In this document: in pieces, positions 23,784 through 34,973 of the stretch
Layout: each line of letters begins with the position of its first letter
Numbering within the stretch: position 1 is the first letter of the stretch
Assembly: GCA_022453515.1 (NCBI GenBank)
Contig: JAJNNY010000026.1
Coordinates: forward strand, 248,001-312,000
Length of the DNA stretch: 64,000 nt
From: Astrocystis sublimbata
Taxonomy: Eukaryota > Ascomycota > Sordariomycetes > Xylariales > Xylariaceae
Reading direction: 5' to 3'
Program-made: the position numbers and the translations under genes
Notes under the pieces: generated by a model
Seen by the model: only the letters and a program-made list of their open reading frames with translations
Told to the model about the DNA's origin: nothing
Database searches by the model: none

Positions 23784-26700
23784 CTATTCTCCATCACTGT
23801 GGCCGCCAGCGCCAGCGACAGCACCATTGACTTGATTGGCGCCGTTTGTCACCAGCTTTATTCTGGTGGTATTAGTGGATGCCTGTGGAGTCCCGGCACT
23901 GGTCGTAGGAGGGGCTGAACTAGAAGGGTCCTCCAGATCCGCGAGCTCCGGATGTTCGCCCAGTTCCTCTTGAGCTTTGTCGTTGAAGAATTTCTATTGT
24001 TGTTAGTGATGCAAGAGTGTGTGTGCACTGGGGTTGGATTAACTTACCTCCATCACGTGGGCATCCGAGTAGAGAAGACTGCCATCCTCGTTGTAGGTTC
24101 GGCAGTTGTTACACATCAAAGTTATGTCTTTTCGCATATCGTTGATGCTGTTGTATTCCTCCTTCTTCATTTTCGTCCCTATTTGATTCATGCAAATGGG
24201 AGTTTGAATGAGGACATAGTAGTCACCGTAATCTCGCTTCGACGGCAGCTTGACGAAAGGCCCGATGATTAATCGCTTTGCTGGTCCTTCATCCTCATCC
24301 TCATCAATAGGCTCATCGTTGGGAAAGTCGACTTCCAAAGCCATCAAGCCATCGAATAGGTTACGAAGGCTCCTCTGAAGTACGGGGCGTAGTTCTGCAG
24401 AGACCCGGGACCCGATGCCCATCGTCTTCGCGCGTCCCTGAGGCCCACGGCGTTTCTTGGCCGGAGGCTCCCCGTCGTCTTCTTCTGCCTTTCGTTTCTC
24501 GTTTTTACTTCCCGGTTTGCGACCCCTTTTCTTTGGGGGTGACTCGGGTTCTTCAGTGCTGGCCCGACTCGCCGTAGGGGAGCCAACACTGGATGCATTG
24601 GGTCCGCCCATCCGCTTGACTTTGTTTGCCTCCCGCTTGTTTCTCCTCGCCATTTTTCTGGCAGCAGCAGCCTCTGGTGAGTCGTCGTCGTCATCGACCG
24701 CCATAAGCCATTGCTCCTCTGTCAGACCATCGTCGTACTTGACGCGCGTACGCTCACGAGCACCACGGCCGAGGGTCTCTTCTATTTCGTCCGGTTCGGG
24801 GTTGCCTTCGTTCAGATAGATATCGGGCAGTTCGTTCTCCGCCATGAGGCGGGGGACACGTTTGGTTCCTGCAGTCGTACCGTAGAGGGGATTTCTTGCC
24901 CGCTCGTCATCTATTTTTTGGAATACGCCAAGTTCGTCTTCGTTACGAGCGAGCAGCAGGTTCAGCTCTTCGTCGTCCATTTCATCTTGGTCACCAGACT
25001 CTGTCATATCTGCGCCCTCAAGGAGTGTCCGCAGCATGGCATCACGATCAGTTTCTGACGACTTGTTGTCGAATCGACCAGCTTGGATGACTTTGCCATC
25101 CAGGTCCAGCTTGTACCTTGCTCGCTCGAGAATCTTCTCCTCGACTGAGTTTGAGCTAATCAAACGCAAAATACGCACTTCATTCTTTTGTCCAATACGA
25201 TGAGCACGATCTTGAGCTTGCAGATCTTGATGGGGATTCCAATCCGAATCGTAAATGATAACGGTATCAGCCGTTTGCAAGTTCAGACCCAGCCCACCGG
25301 CACGAGTAGAGAGCAAGAACATGAAGTAAGGAGAGTTTGGCGCATTGAAAGTCTTTAACAGGTCGGACCGGTCCTCTGACTTGGTCGTACCATCAAGCCG
25401 CAGATACATCAGCCCTCGGAACCGAAGAAAGTCTTCCATAATGTCCATAATGGCTGTCATCTGGAAGAACATGAGAACACGATGGCCGGTAGCTTTGTAT
25501 TTCGGCAGTATGCGGTCAAGCAGCTCAAATTTACCAGATGTACGCCACAACGAATCGTTACTGGTGCTCAGGGGATTCATTTGGTTCTCGACCTCATCAA
25601 AGACGAATGGATGATTGCAAAGTTTTCTGAGTTGCATGATCATGTTGCTCAGGCCACGTACTCCAGTCTTGCCACCTTTGCCATCACTAACAGCAATCTT
25701 TTGGTGTGTGACCATCTGTTTATAGAGCCGTGTCTGCAAAGCCGAGAATTTGCACTTGATGACTTTCTCTGTTTTGTCCGGTAGGTCCTTCTCTACATCC
25801 TTCTTCAGGCGACGGAGCAGGAAAGGCCTGAGCACTTTGTGGAGACGTCGAATAACGAGGATTTGTTCTTCTTCGTTGAGTTCCATCTTGTCCTGCCCGC
25901 CCGTATTCGCAAATGGAGTGTTAAACCACTCATCAAAGGTCTTTACCGATTTGAAAATGTTCGGGAGAACGAAGTTGAGCATAGCCCAAAGCTCAGAGAG
26001 ATTGTTCTGGAGAGGCGTACCCGTCAAGATGAGACGGAAACGAGTGCTGTAATACTGAGATATGGTGGCACTCAGCTTCGAGTTCGCGTTCTTCATACGG
26101 TGACCTTCGTCGATAATCATGTGAAACCATTTGATCTTGCTCAATATCGGGCGATCCTTGATAATATATTCGTAAGTGGTAAGCAGGACCTGAAAAGTGC
26201 CTTGCCGGATCTTCTCTTGTTGCAACTTCCTTGTGTTTGGTGGCCCCTTGTAGACTATCCGAGACACAGAGGGGGCCCATTTCTCGAACTCCAGATTCCA
26301 ATTCGTAAGTGTGCTCAGAGGGACAATCACCAGGTAAGGGCCTTGCTGCATTTTGCGCTCGATGAGATATGTCACCAAACTGATGGTCTGAATCGTTTTG
26401 CCGAGACCCATTTCATCTGCAAGAATACCATTCAGGTTGTTGTTGTAAAGGGACAACATCCACTGTAGACCCTTGATTTGGTACTCCTTCAGCTTGCCAC
26501 CAACAAGAATGTTTGCCTGCTCGGTAACTTCTTCCCGTACGCGGTGAGCCACGGCGTAGTAGTCGATCTTGCGATCGGCCTCTTCATCGTCCTCGTAGAT
26601 TTCGGGCTCTTCCTCGGGAAGTACCTCGTCCCCATAGCGCTCTGCAGCCTGGCGTTGCTGGGCCTTAACTGACGACGCAAGCTGATGCAGGAACCCGTCG

Positions 26701-28165
26701 GTTTGCTTGAGCAGGTGAGTAATACGAGTATCCTTCGCCTGGTCGAGAAGTTTGAGATAGGCCTCCTCATCGTTGGCCTTAAGAGCTTGCAGACGTTGCT
26801 TGGCCGTGCGTTCAACACGCTTCTGCTCTTCTTTCTCAATGTTGAAATGATGAGCATACATAGCCCGACCCATCTTCGCCATCTTATTTTTAGCAGATGC
26901 CGCGCTGTTGTGGATTTCAGACTTATGATGCTGAACGGCCTGAAGAAAGTCGATATGTTTCTTCTTCTCACGGTGTTCACGGGCATCGCGTTGCTGCTTC
27001 TCCAATTTCTCGGTGATGCGAGCCTCCCTGACACTTTGCTTCTTCGTCCTGCGGTATTGGCTCCGGTTCGTTGTCATGGCTAGATTGTCGTAATGCATCA
27101 TTGAACGACCAATTTTCTCACGCAATGCTCGCTGTTTGGCGTACAAGCTGAGCGCCTTCAACTCGATTATAGCCTTGCGCTTCAGGCTATCATCTGGTTC
27201 CAGCGATTCTTGAGTTGTGTCCCAGTGGGCGATATTGCCGGGCATCGCTTTCAGTTCAGCGTATCGCGCCGCCATACGATTGTAGACTATGATCTCACGT
27301 TCGTGTCTCAATTGCTCGAAATCAACGCCGCTAGGGAAGATGCTTGGGACCACGAGCCGGTGTTTTCGTTGTCCATGGTCATAGTAGCTGATCTCCTTGC
27401 GGACAAGACCAATTTCATATGGCGACATGATGCTCTTGTAGGTCTTAGTCTTCGGAGTTGACTCAACCTCCTTCTCAACCTCGCCATCTGGAGAGGCAGA
27501 TTCAGCCTTGTTGACCTCTGTACTGGATACAGCGGCAGGCGTAGGGACTGCGGAGGCGTGTGTTGACTGTTCGGCAACCGCTTGTCGTCGCTTCTGTCGT
27601 TGAGCGTGAAGCGCCTCTTGCATCTGGTAAGGCACACCGGTATTCTTGCCTAGGAGCTTAAACGTAGTAATCTGTTGGCGCAGTAAGGCTAGTTGATCCC
27701 GAGAGAACTGGCCAGGGGTAAGGTTGGTCGAAGGAAAAGAGGTTGTGTTTTGTCCCGTGGGGTCAGGGACATTGGACGCGGCTGTAGAGTTCAACGAGGG
27801 GGGTTGTGTTGGCTGTACAGACTGGGTGCCGTTTGTATGGCCAGTTGGGGCATTACGCGACATCTGTGACTGCATGTGTTGCTGCTGTCGCATTTGCTGC
27901 TGGTGTTGAACTTTGGCTAAGAACTGGCTCGTTTTTATGAACTCGGGATCGTTTTGAGGAACACCCTGTTTCTTCATCTGCTGGAATTTCTATCCTCGAG
28001 GTCAGCCGGGTTGACGGCCAAAGGGGATTGGGGCTGGGGGATAGGGGATAGGGCAGCCAGAGGCCACATGGGTTGACGAACCATCAACATCTCCTGCACC
28101 TGCGCCTGATTGAAGGGTGCAGGCCCAGGATGCTGGACAGCGGGCGGCTGCTGAACAGACGCCAT
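23784..28165 (-). CDS. snf2: SWI/SNF (SNF2/STH1-type) chromatin-remodelling ATPase
   Basis: Catalytic ATPase of a SWI/SNF or RSC-type complex, which uses ATP to slide or evict nucleosomes. Three exons: 28165-28082, 27989-24048 and 23993-23784, giving ~1411 residues, the usual fungal length. Domains in order: QLQ-like (about 120-156, FSRDQLALLRQQI), HSA (about 340-430), helicase ATP-binding core with DEMGLGKTIQT (about 553) and DEGHRMKN (about 655), helicase C-terminal lobe with QAQDRAHRIGQ, an acidic/SnAC-like stretch, an AT-hook (KKRGRKPGSK) and a bromodomain. The bromodomain has Tyr and Asn in CNNCRTYN and is completed by exon 3 (KFFNDKAQEEL). Intron 1 (27990-28081, 92 nt) has an unusual GTTCGT donor; its removal joins EMLM to KFQQMKKQ in phase 0. 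Intron 2 (23994-24047, 54 nt) is GTAAGT...AATAG. Filamentous fungi usually have one such gene, so SNF2 versus STH1 is not separable here. Confidence 0.95.
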
Positions 28166-29878
28166 CTTGGAACACTGCTCGGAGCGTGACTATGTAGATC
28201 CAGCAAGGCCTAATCTACACCCAAGGCTACAGTTAAGTAGTCATATCTCACAGCGACAGCAAGGGGTGAAGTGGACTTCCTGGCGCAGGTCAAAGACTAG
28301 ACAGCGGCAACACGGAGGTGTGCCTCAGGGAGAGGGAGAGGAAGCAGCTTGTAGAGCTGGTGGCGCGTCCAGGGTGGGAAATCGCGTCGAAGTAGCCCAG
28401 GTTAAAGAACTGGGGTGCAGAGATGCGCGGAAGCTAAATGCACAATGGGATGGTCAGCTCTGGGATGGCTAAGGTGCAGGTCGGCATGCATGGGAAGCCG
28501 ACAAGTGGCAAAGACGCGGAGCAGCACAGCATCTAGCTGGGTTGGCTGGTGGTGCTGGGCGATGGGCGATGGGAGACGAGTGCAGGTGGTGGGGATGCGA
28601 AGCTACCTTTCTGGATGCGCGCTCGCGGGAGTGCTGAGCACTGAGCACTGGACCGAAAGCTGAGGGGACAGGAAACGGAGTGGGAAATACAAAACACGGG
28701 TGTGGTTGGGACAATCGGTGATCGGCACAGTTAAAAAAGACGGCCTCGGAGGGGGTGGTGCGCCGGTATGCGACAAAAGACGCGTAAATGCAATGGTACG
28801 TGCGACCTGGGATGGCGGTTGATGGATCTAGAGGGGGACGGGTGATGCGGCTCGGTTTTTTGGATGCGCGATTGATGGCGTGGAAGAGATGGTTTGATGG
28901 GAGGAATGCGCACAAGGGAGACCGACCGTCAGACTCCTCCTCTCACTCACGCTCTCTTGGGGATGGATGGGGCCATGGGGCGAATGGGTCCCTCCCACTG
29001 TCTGCATTCAATAGGGACCCATATAGGTAGCGCTAGACTACTTTGGGAGACGCTAGGACCACGGACTAACAATCTACCGTGCACGGAGGCTCTGGCTGGC
29101 CAATCAATCGACCCATCGGACAAGAGAGGCGGGCCTATCCTGCAGGCGCTGCCTCAGCCTACTTACATGGCAAGTACACCTACACCTACCTACTGGCACT
29201 CAGGTGGAAGCTCACTACAGTGCTGATCGCCGAATACTGAATGGTGTAGATACTGTGCGTCGCTTCAATTTATATACTCGTAGATTGCAGGTGGTAGGTA
29301 TATTTCCTACATTCACTATATAAATACCACGTACCTACCAGATTAAAGCGCACTTACCTACCTTAGATATACACATAGCCGCAACTATTCAACACCTACT
29401 GACAAAGGCTTTTTAGTAGGTCTCGGTATTCCTTGTGGGGTCATGCGTCAGTATGTGTAGAGACGGGAGATGCATGAAGCTATGAAGCATCACGTTCATG
29501 TTGTTGGTATGAAGGGTCCGCTATCAACTACAGCTTGGACGTAGGTAACTTATTCGCCCAACATTCATTGCCTTCGTGGCGGGACTCAGGATGAACATCC
29601 AGATTATCCAGGTTGGGTTTGCAAGATCAAGTACCTAGGACCTATCCATCGTTATGGAATGAATCGCAAATCCTCATGATCGTGTGCTTACCTAGGTACC
29701 TGCCTGAGTGCAAGAAGAAACTTGCCCACTAAAAATACTGACCGTCGGGAAGGACGAAACAGACAGGCGGCGGACATTCTAGATTGCGTCTCGGCAAGCT
29801 GGAGCACCGTTGCCCGCGAAAAGTACCCTGGGAGCGGGGCCTCACTCTCTTTCCGTTGTGGTTCTTCAAACGGCCTTA
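28166..29878. other. intergenic: SNF2 promoter and WDR70 downstream region
   Basis: About 1.7 kb. The left 900 bases are GC-rich and on the minus strand are probably the SNF2 leader and promoter. At 29160-29345 there is another GGTA/TACC-rich patch (acctacctactgg, gtaggtatatttcctac). No ORF here has a recognisable product. Confidence 0.5.
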
Positions 29879-31633
29879 TCATCGTCTGATCTTCTTCTTT
29901 TTCGGTCCGGCTTCTTCTTCATCGCTCACGTCCGCATACTGAGTAACAGGCTGTGTATCTTTCCATGCGTTTGTAAACATACGGTCCTTCTCTGCAACGG
30001 AAGCATATTTCAGTAGTGCCTCTCGGGGATCTTCGTGCAACATCCGACTCAAAGGAATGTTCTCGCTAATGTGTTTCTCGTCTGGCTGGTTGCGCATGAA
30101 CGGTGTTTGCTGGGGAATTTGGGGCCTTCTCGGGTCCTTCGATTTCCCAGATGCAGTCATTCCGGTGCCCCTAGCGCCTGGCATAGCACCGGGCGTGATG
30201 ATGGAATCTCCTGACAACCCAAGTGACAGGTCGGTGGTAAACTCGGGGTTATCATCAACGTGTCTTCTCTTCGGGGCGCGCGACATGACATCGACCGCAC
30301 CCCTGGTGGACATTGTGGGATTGTAAAGCACGTGCGTCTCTCCGTTGGCAGAGCCGGTTACGATCTGGTTGATCTTTGAGTGCCAATCGACTGTGATCAA
30401 CGGCACTCCAGCAGTGACCGGCGTGGTGTATTCTGACTGCAGATTGCCCGGGTTGAGGATATGCAGATGCCCCGTTCTAGAGCCCGTGATAATGCTAGTC
30501 GCATTAGGTCCATACTTGATGTTAGTCATAGAGTACTCGTCGGATGTCGACTGGTGTTCAACGGAAACGAGCGGTTGCTTGAACTTCCGCGTATCCCATA
30601 ATTTGATCAGGTTATCGCCCCCCCTCGTGACTACCATGCGCCCGTCCGGGCTAACGTCGATGCCCCCGGTCCAGGTGCCGGGCTGATGCGCCTCCCTGAT
30701 CTCTGCGGTTGGGCGTGAAAAGGGCCCGTCTCCGCTCCACATGACAAGAGTGCCGTCCAAGGCGGCGGAGACGAGGATGTTATTCCCTCCTTGGGCGGGG
30801 GTGCCCCAAGCGACAGAGGTCAAGCGACTCCTGCCTGCGGTGCCTGCGGCTTTGGATTTGAAGACGAGGACCTCCTTCTGGCAGCGTTTGTTATTGATGT
30901 CCCAGATGCGCAGGGTGCTGTCTGTGCCTGCCGTGACGCAGATGTTCTTGTCGGTGGGGTGCCATGTTCCCGTTGTCACTTCGGAAACGTGGCCCTTGGT
31001 ATGGTTCATGTCACGCAGATACATGTCGCCCTTGACAAACTCGGCGAGAACGTCGCCGTCGCGCGTCATGATCTTGGCCTGGGGGTGGGCGGAGACGCAC
31101 AGGAAGACGCCCCCGGCCAGAGGGTTGAACTCGACATGGTTGATGGGGTGTGTCTCGGCGGTGGTGGCGGATCTCTTGGTCTCGAAGGGGTCGACGCTCT
31201 TGAAAGCGCGTATGGTGGTCGGGGTCATGGAAGAAAAGTCGTGAAGCTTGATGGTGCAGTCGATGGATCCCGAGATCAAGCGACCGCCTGCGGGATCAAG
31301 CGACACGGTGGTGACGGCTCGCTCATGCGTCTTGATGACCATCTCGTGTGAGGTCGGATACTCGTCCTCGTCCTCGTCGCTATCGGAGTCGTTGTCCGAG
31401 TGGCCATCGCTGCCGCTCGAGGTATTAGAGCGCGAGCCTCGCGACCGACTCCGCGGCTCGAGGGCCTGGGGTGTGTTCTGGTCTACGGTTCGCCTGCTTC
31501 GGTCGATCTGTGTAGCTACATCGGCGTCCCTGGACTTCTTCCCAAACGAAGCAGGGAGAAAAGCACGCATGGGGTCATCTTCGGCTAATTCGGGCGCCTC
31601 AATCTGAATATCGTCGTCGTCGTCGCTGCTCAT
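29879..31633 (-). CDS. WD40-repeat protein, WDR70-like
   Basis: Single-exon gene for a 584-residue protein, ATG 31633-31631 to TGA 29881-29879. The N-terminus is acidic (MSSDDDDDIQIEAPEL) and is followed by an Arg/Ser-rich and an Asp/Glu-rich stretch. A WD40 propeller follows from about residue 100 to 500, with blades recognisable by HERAVTTVSLDPAGGRLISG, TDSTLRIWDI and GGDNLIKLWDTRKF. The C-terminus is basic and carries PKKKKIRR, a likely nuclear signal. The layout matches WDR70/gastrulation-defective homologues. In fission yeast and humans these are linked to CRL4-dependent H2B ubiquitination and DNA-break repair; that role here is inference from the family. An in-frame upstream ATG at 31837 would add 68 residues of Tyr- and Pro-rich sequence, but the conserved-looking start is MSSDD. 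The gene is divergent from the NIPA gene. Confidence 0.88.
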   Translation of the reverse strand: MSSDDDDDIQIEAPELAEDDPMRAFLPASFGKKSRDADVATQIDRSRRTVDQNTPQALEPRSRSRGSRSNTSSGSDGHSDNDSDSDEDEDEYPTSHEMVIKTHERAVTTVSLDPAGGRLISGSIDCTIKLHDFSSMTPTTIRAFKSVDPFETKRSATTAETHPINHVEFNPLAGGVFLCVSAHPQAKIMTRDGDVLAEFVKGDMYLRDMNHTKGHVSEVTTGTWHPTDKNICVTAGTDSTLRIWDINNKRCQKEVLVFKSKAAGTAGRSRLTSVAWGTPAQGGNNILVSAALDGTLVMWSGDGPFSRPTAEIREAHQPGTWTGGIDVSPDGRMVVTRGGDNLIKLWDTRKFKQPLVSVEHQSTSDEYSMTNIKYGPNATSIITGSRTGHLHILNPGNLQSEYTTPVTAGVPLITVDWHSKINQIVTGSANGETHVLYNPTMSTRGAVDVMSRAPKRRHVDDNPEFTTDLSLGLSGDSIITPGAMPGARGTGMTASGKSKDPRRPQIPQQTPFMRNQPDEKHISENIPLSRMLHEDPREALLKYASVAEKDRMFTNAWKDTQPVTQYADVSDEEEAGPKKKKIRR

Positions 31634-32773
31634 CGCTGCTGAGGCTACTGCTCGCACTTTGGTCTGGATATAAGGAAGAGGGAAAGCAGGTGCAAGGATG
31701 GAGAATGGGAGGGAGGGGAGGTAGAGGAATAGATACACTAGGTAGTAGTAGTAGCCTAGAGTCGGTGTAATCGGTCGGCCTATTGTGCTAATGGGAGCAA
31801 GACACCTCAGGCTCCTGGACGTTGGCGTGCTGTACATACATAATAAGCTCCTTGCGGATCCAATTATACCTCCGGCAGTTCTCCTAGTACTTTGAAGGTT
31901 CAATGCTGTTATACGTGTACCCCTAGGTATATACTTAAGGCATATGCGTACCTATTATGTAGGCTATCATTACCTAATTCATACATTGAGGCTACTTGTA
32001 CCTAAGATAAGGTATCTACCTATACCTATAGGTACATGGGGATTTAATAAATAACCTGACGGCACCTGAGCAATTATCGAATTCGAGAAGTCCATCCGTC
32101 TCTGACACCTCACCTCTGGACATTGGTCGGCAAATAGGTACCTATGGCCTAAAGAAAGGCCCAATAGGCCTTCCAGGTGGAAGTAAGGTGCCTGTGTAGG
32201 TGCCCCTCGGCGCCCCCACACGTCTCAGACTTGGAACAGAAAGAGGAAGTTGTGATTCATGCAAACTACATACATGTACCTCCAGTACAGCAGCCAGAAA
32301 AGGGATCGTTATTTATTACTTACCAGAATACTCACGATAGGTAACCTACTGACTTGACGATATCTCCCTCGCGTATCTCCGGGCACAAAGCGAGCTCGGA
32401 CATTCAGGGACCTACACAGACACCTACACGTACCGGGGTACATGTACTTACCTATATAAGTTAGGTACGTACCCACTGACGTAGGTACATACATGTACCT
32501 GGGGCAGTCTGAAGCAGCCAATAAGCCGACCAGGCCGAGCAGAATCCGAGTCAACCAACTCACTTCGAACACCGAACAACTACCTCGCGACTGAAGCCTG
32601 GCCGATGACCACGAGCAACTGTCTACGCACCCATGCTGAGCAGCAGTCATTGATGCCACCCACGGCAAGCTGTTGCATCTTTCGCTAGCCGCCCCGACCG
32701 CCGACACAGTACATCCAGCACAGGCCTCTCCGACCTCTCCGCAGCACCTACGCATGCCATCCGCGCCAGAACA
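31634..32773. promoter_or_regulatory. bidirectional intergenic promoter, WDR70 / NIPA
   Basis: 1.14 kb between two divergent start codons. From about 31.92 to 32.52 kb it is dense in ggtac, taggta and tacct words, including ccctaggtatata and aggtacgtaccc. The right 250 bases are C-rich and probably are the NIPA leader. No separate gene is seen. Confidence 0.55.
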
Positions 32774-34973
32774 ATGCCCGTACCACCAACCGCCGCCGGC
32801 TCAGGCGCCTTGCTCGGAGCAGCGATGGTAGGCGATGGGCCCGATCACGGCCACGGCGGCGGCGGCGGCGGCGGCGGCGGTGGAGCTGGCCCTGGCTCCG
32901 GCCTGGGCAACTGGAGCTCGCTCATCGGCATCATAACCGCCATCGTCGGCAACATCCTCATCGCCCTGGCCCTGAACGTCCAGCGCTACAGCCACATCCA
33001 ACTCAACCGGAGACGAGTCGAGGCGCGCGAGCGGGCACGCGAGATTCGAAAGCGCGCGCATCACCCCCATCGCAACGGCTATGGTGCCATCGAAGCCCCA
33101 TCCCGTCCTTCGCCCGCCGAGCACGACCACGACCACGACAACGACGCTGCCGACGACGATGATTATGATGCTGCCGATGAATCCCACCCGCTTGCTCGCT
33201 CGGTCCGCTCTAGCGATTCAAACTGGTCCGAGTCCTCGGCCGAAGTTCCCAAGGTGGCGTCGACATACCTCAAGTCCCCGTACTGGTGGCTGGGTCAGGT
33301 TCTGATGACTGTGGGTGAGATGGGCAACTTTCTGGCTTACGGCTTCGCGCCGGCCTCCATCGTGTCTCCCTTGGGCGTTGTAGCCCTGGTATCCAACTGC
33401 GTCATTGCGCCCATCTTCTTCGGCGAGGCATTCCGCAAACGCGATTTCTGGGGTGTCGCCGTTGCCGTGGGCGGCGCTATCACCGTCGTTCTCAGTGCCA
33501 AGGGCGAGGAAACCAAGTTGAACCCTCGCGATGTATGGGATGCCATTACGACTACCGCCTTCGAGATCTACCTGGGCGTCACCATCTTTTTCATCATCGT
33601 TTTGATGTGGGCAAGCCCTAGATACGGGAACAAAACCATCCTAATCGACCTGAGCTTGGTTGGGCTTTTTGGTTCGTTGCCCCCGTCCTACCCACGTTGC
33701 CGTAACTAATGGGCTGCTAGGTGGCTATACCGTTTTAACCACCAAAGGCGTGTCCTCTATGCTGTCCTCAACCCTTCTCAAAGCGTTTGCCACTCCAGTA
33801 ACGTATGGGCTGGTCATCATTCTCCTGGGTACAGCGATAATGCAAGTCCGTTACGTGAATAAGGCTCTTCAGAATTTTGACTCGACTCAAGTAATACCTA
33901 TCCAATTCGTAATATTCACACTATCGGTTATTATCGGGAGCGCCGTCCTCTACCGGGATTTTGAACGCACAACTGCCGAACAGGCCGCTAAGTTCATCGG
34001 CGGCTGTCTGTTGACCTTTTTCGGTGTATTCCTCATCACCAGCGGACGCCCCCGCCAGGATGATGATGACCACCTGTCAGACGATGAGAATGTTGAAGAG
34101 ACCATCGGGCTTAGGCACCAAGGTGGGCGTGGCGCTTACGACAATGTGGACAGGGCGACAACACAAACAATGTCGGCATCGACTTCAAGACGAACATCGC
34201 ATGCGTCGCCAACTCGCTTCTCACACACAAGAAGTTCCTCCAGAAACGAACTGCTGATAGGTACACCCCCACAGCAAAGTGTAGAACAGCCGCCTACCCC
34301 GAAAGCTGCGGTACACACTCCAGCGGGCACGTCACCGACGTTGCTCATCAATCCTTGGAGAGACTCTGTTGGTGATGGATCTGGCCACCCCGGTCTTCCC
34401 CAAGCGATTTCAGCGGATAGTGTCCCTACAATCCACTCCATAGTTTCCGTTGCTGTCTCGGAACCCCCACAGCCTTCACTCAATGCTCTTTCACGAGTGT
34501 CTTCTCCAGAGCGACAGGTAGCCCCACGCCCTTCTGCTGTGACACTCCGGTCTCACAGCCACCAGCACTACTCTAACGCCTTTATATCACCGTCACCACT
34601 GTCCTCTACTGTGAGCGCTGTGGTTTCGGATTCATTGCTCCGAGGGGAAGATAGCCTCAGCAGGCGAAGAAAATCATTACGGACACTGAGACCTACGATC
34701 AGATCTAGTCTCTTTGTCCCCCGAAATGACGATGATGTTGATGCCGGCGCCTCGGAGCCACTTCTCGCTACGAGAAATGGAAATGACCATCTACCTGCCG
34801 AGTATGAATCAGCATCAATGCATCAAGCAAGTAATCGGGGGAGAACGCGCAGCCTCAGTAATACACTAGGGCGGTTTTTCGGTCGCAACAAGAGGCGACG
34901 AAGAAACTCAAACCCCGAGGCAGGAGAAGCTGAAGGAAGTCAAGTCAATGGCTCTCTTGACGACGGCGATTGA
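32774..34973 (+). CDS. NIPA-type magnesium transporter
   Basis: Polytopic membrane protein of the NIPA (DUF803) family, thought to carry Mg2+ across plasma or endosomal membranes. Two exons, 32774-33671 and 33721-34973, give 716 residues. The 49-nt intron (donor GTTCGT, branch CTAAC, acceptor GCTAG, phase 1) joins LVGLFG to GYTVLTTKGVSSML, restoring a family motif. TM1 is around residues 47-67 (LIGIITAIVGNILIALAL). The other segments run from about 172 to 405 and include ASIVSPLGVVALVSNCVIAP and FIGGCLLTFFGVFLITSG. Between TM1 and TM2 lies a basic stretch followed by a His/Asp-rich loop (EHDHDHDND, DDDDYDAADE). A poly-Gly run (about 28-38) precedes TM1. The ~310-residue C-terminal tail is Ser/Pro-rich and probably disordered and phosphorylated. 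The start ATG is the first in frame. Confidence 0.92.

Noticed and set aside
30791..31351. 186-codon plus-strand ORF
   Set aside because: Antisense shadow of the conserved WD40 coding sequence.
31634..31837. N-terminal extension of the WDR70-like protein from the ATG at 31837
   Set aside because: The extension is Tyr/Pro/Leu-rich leader-like sequence, whereas the acidic MSSDD start is what the family normally shows.
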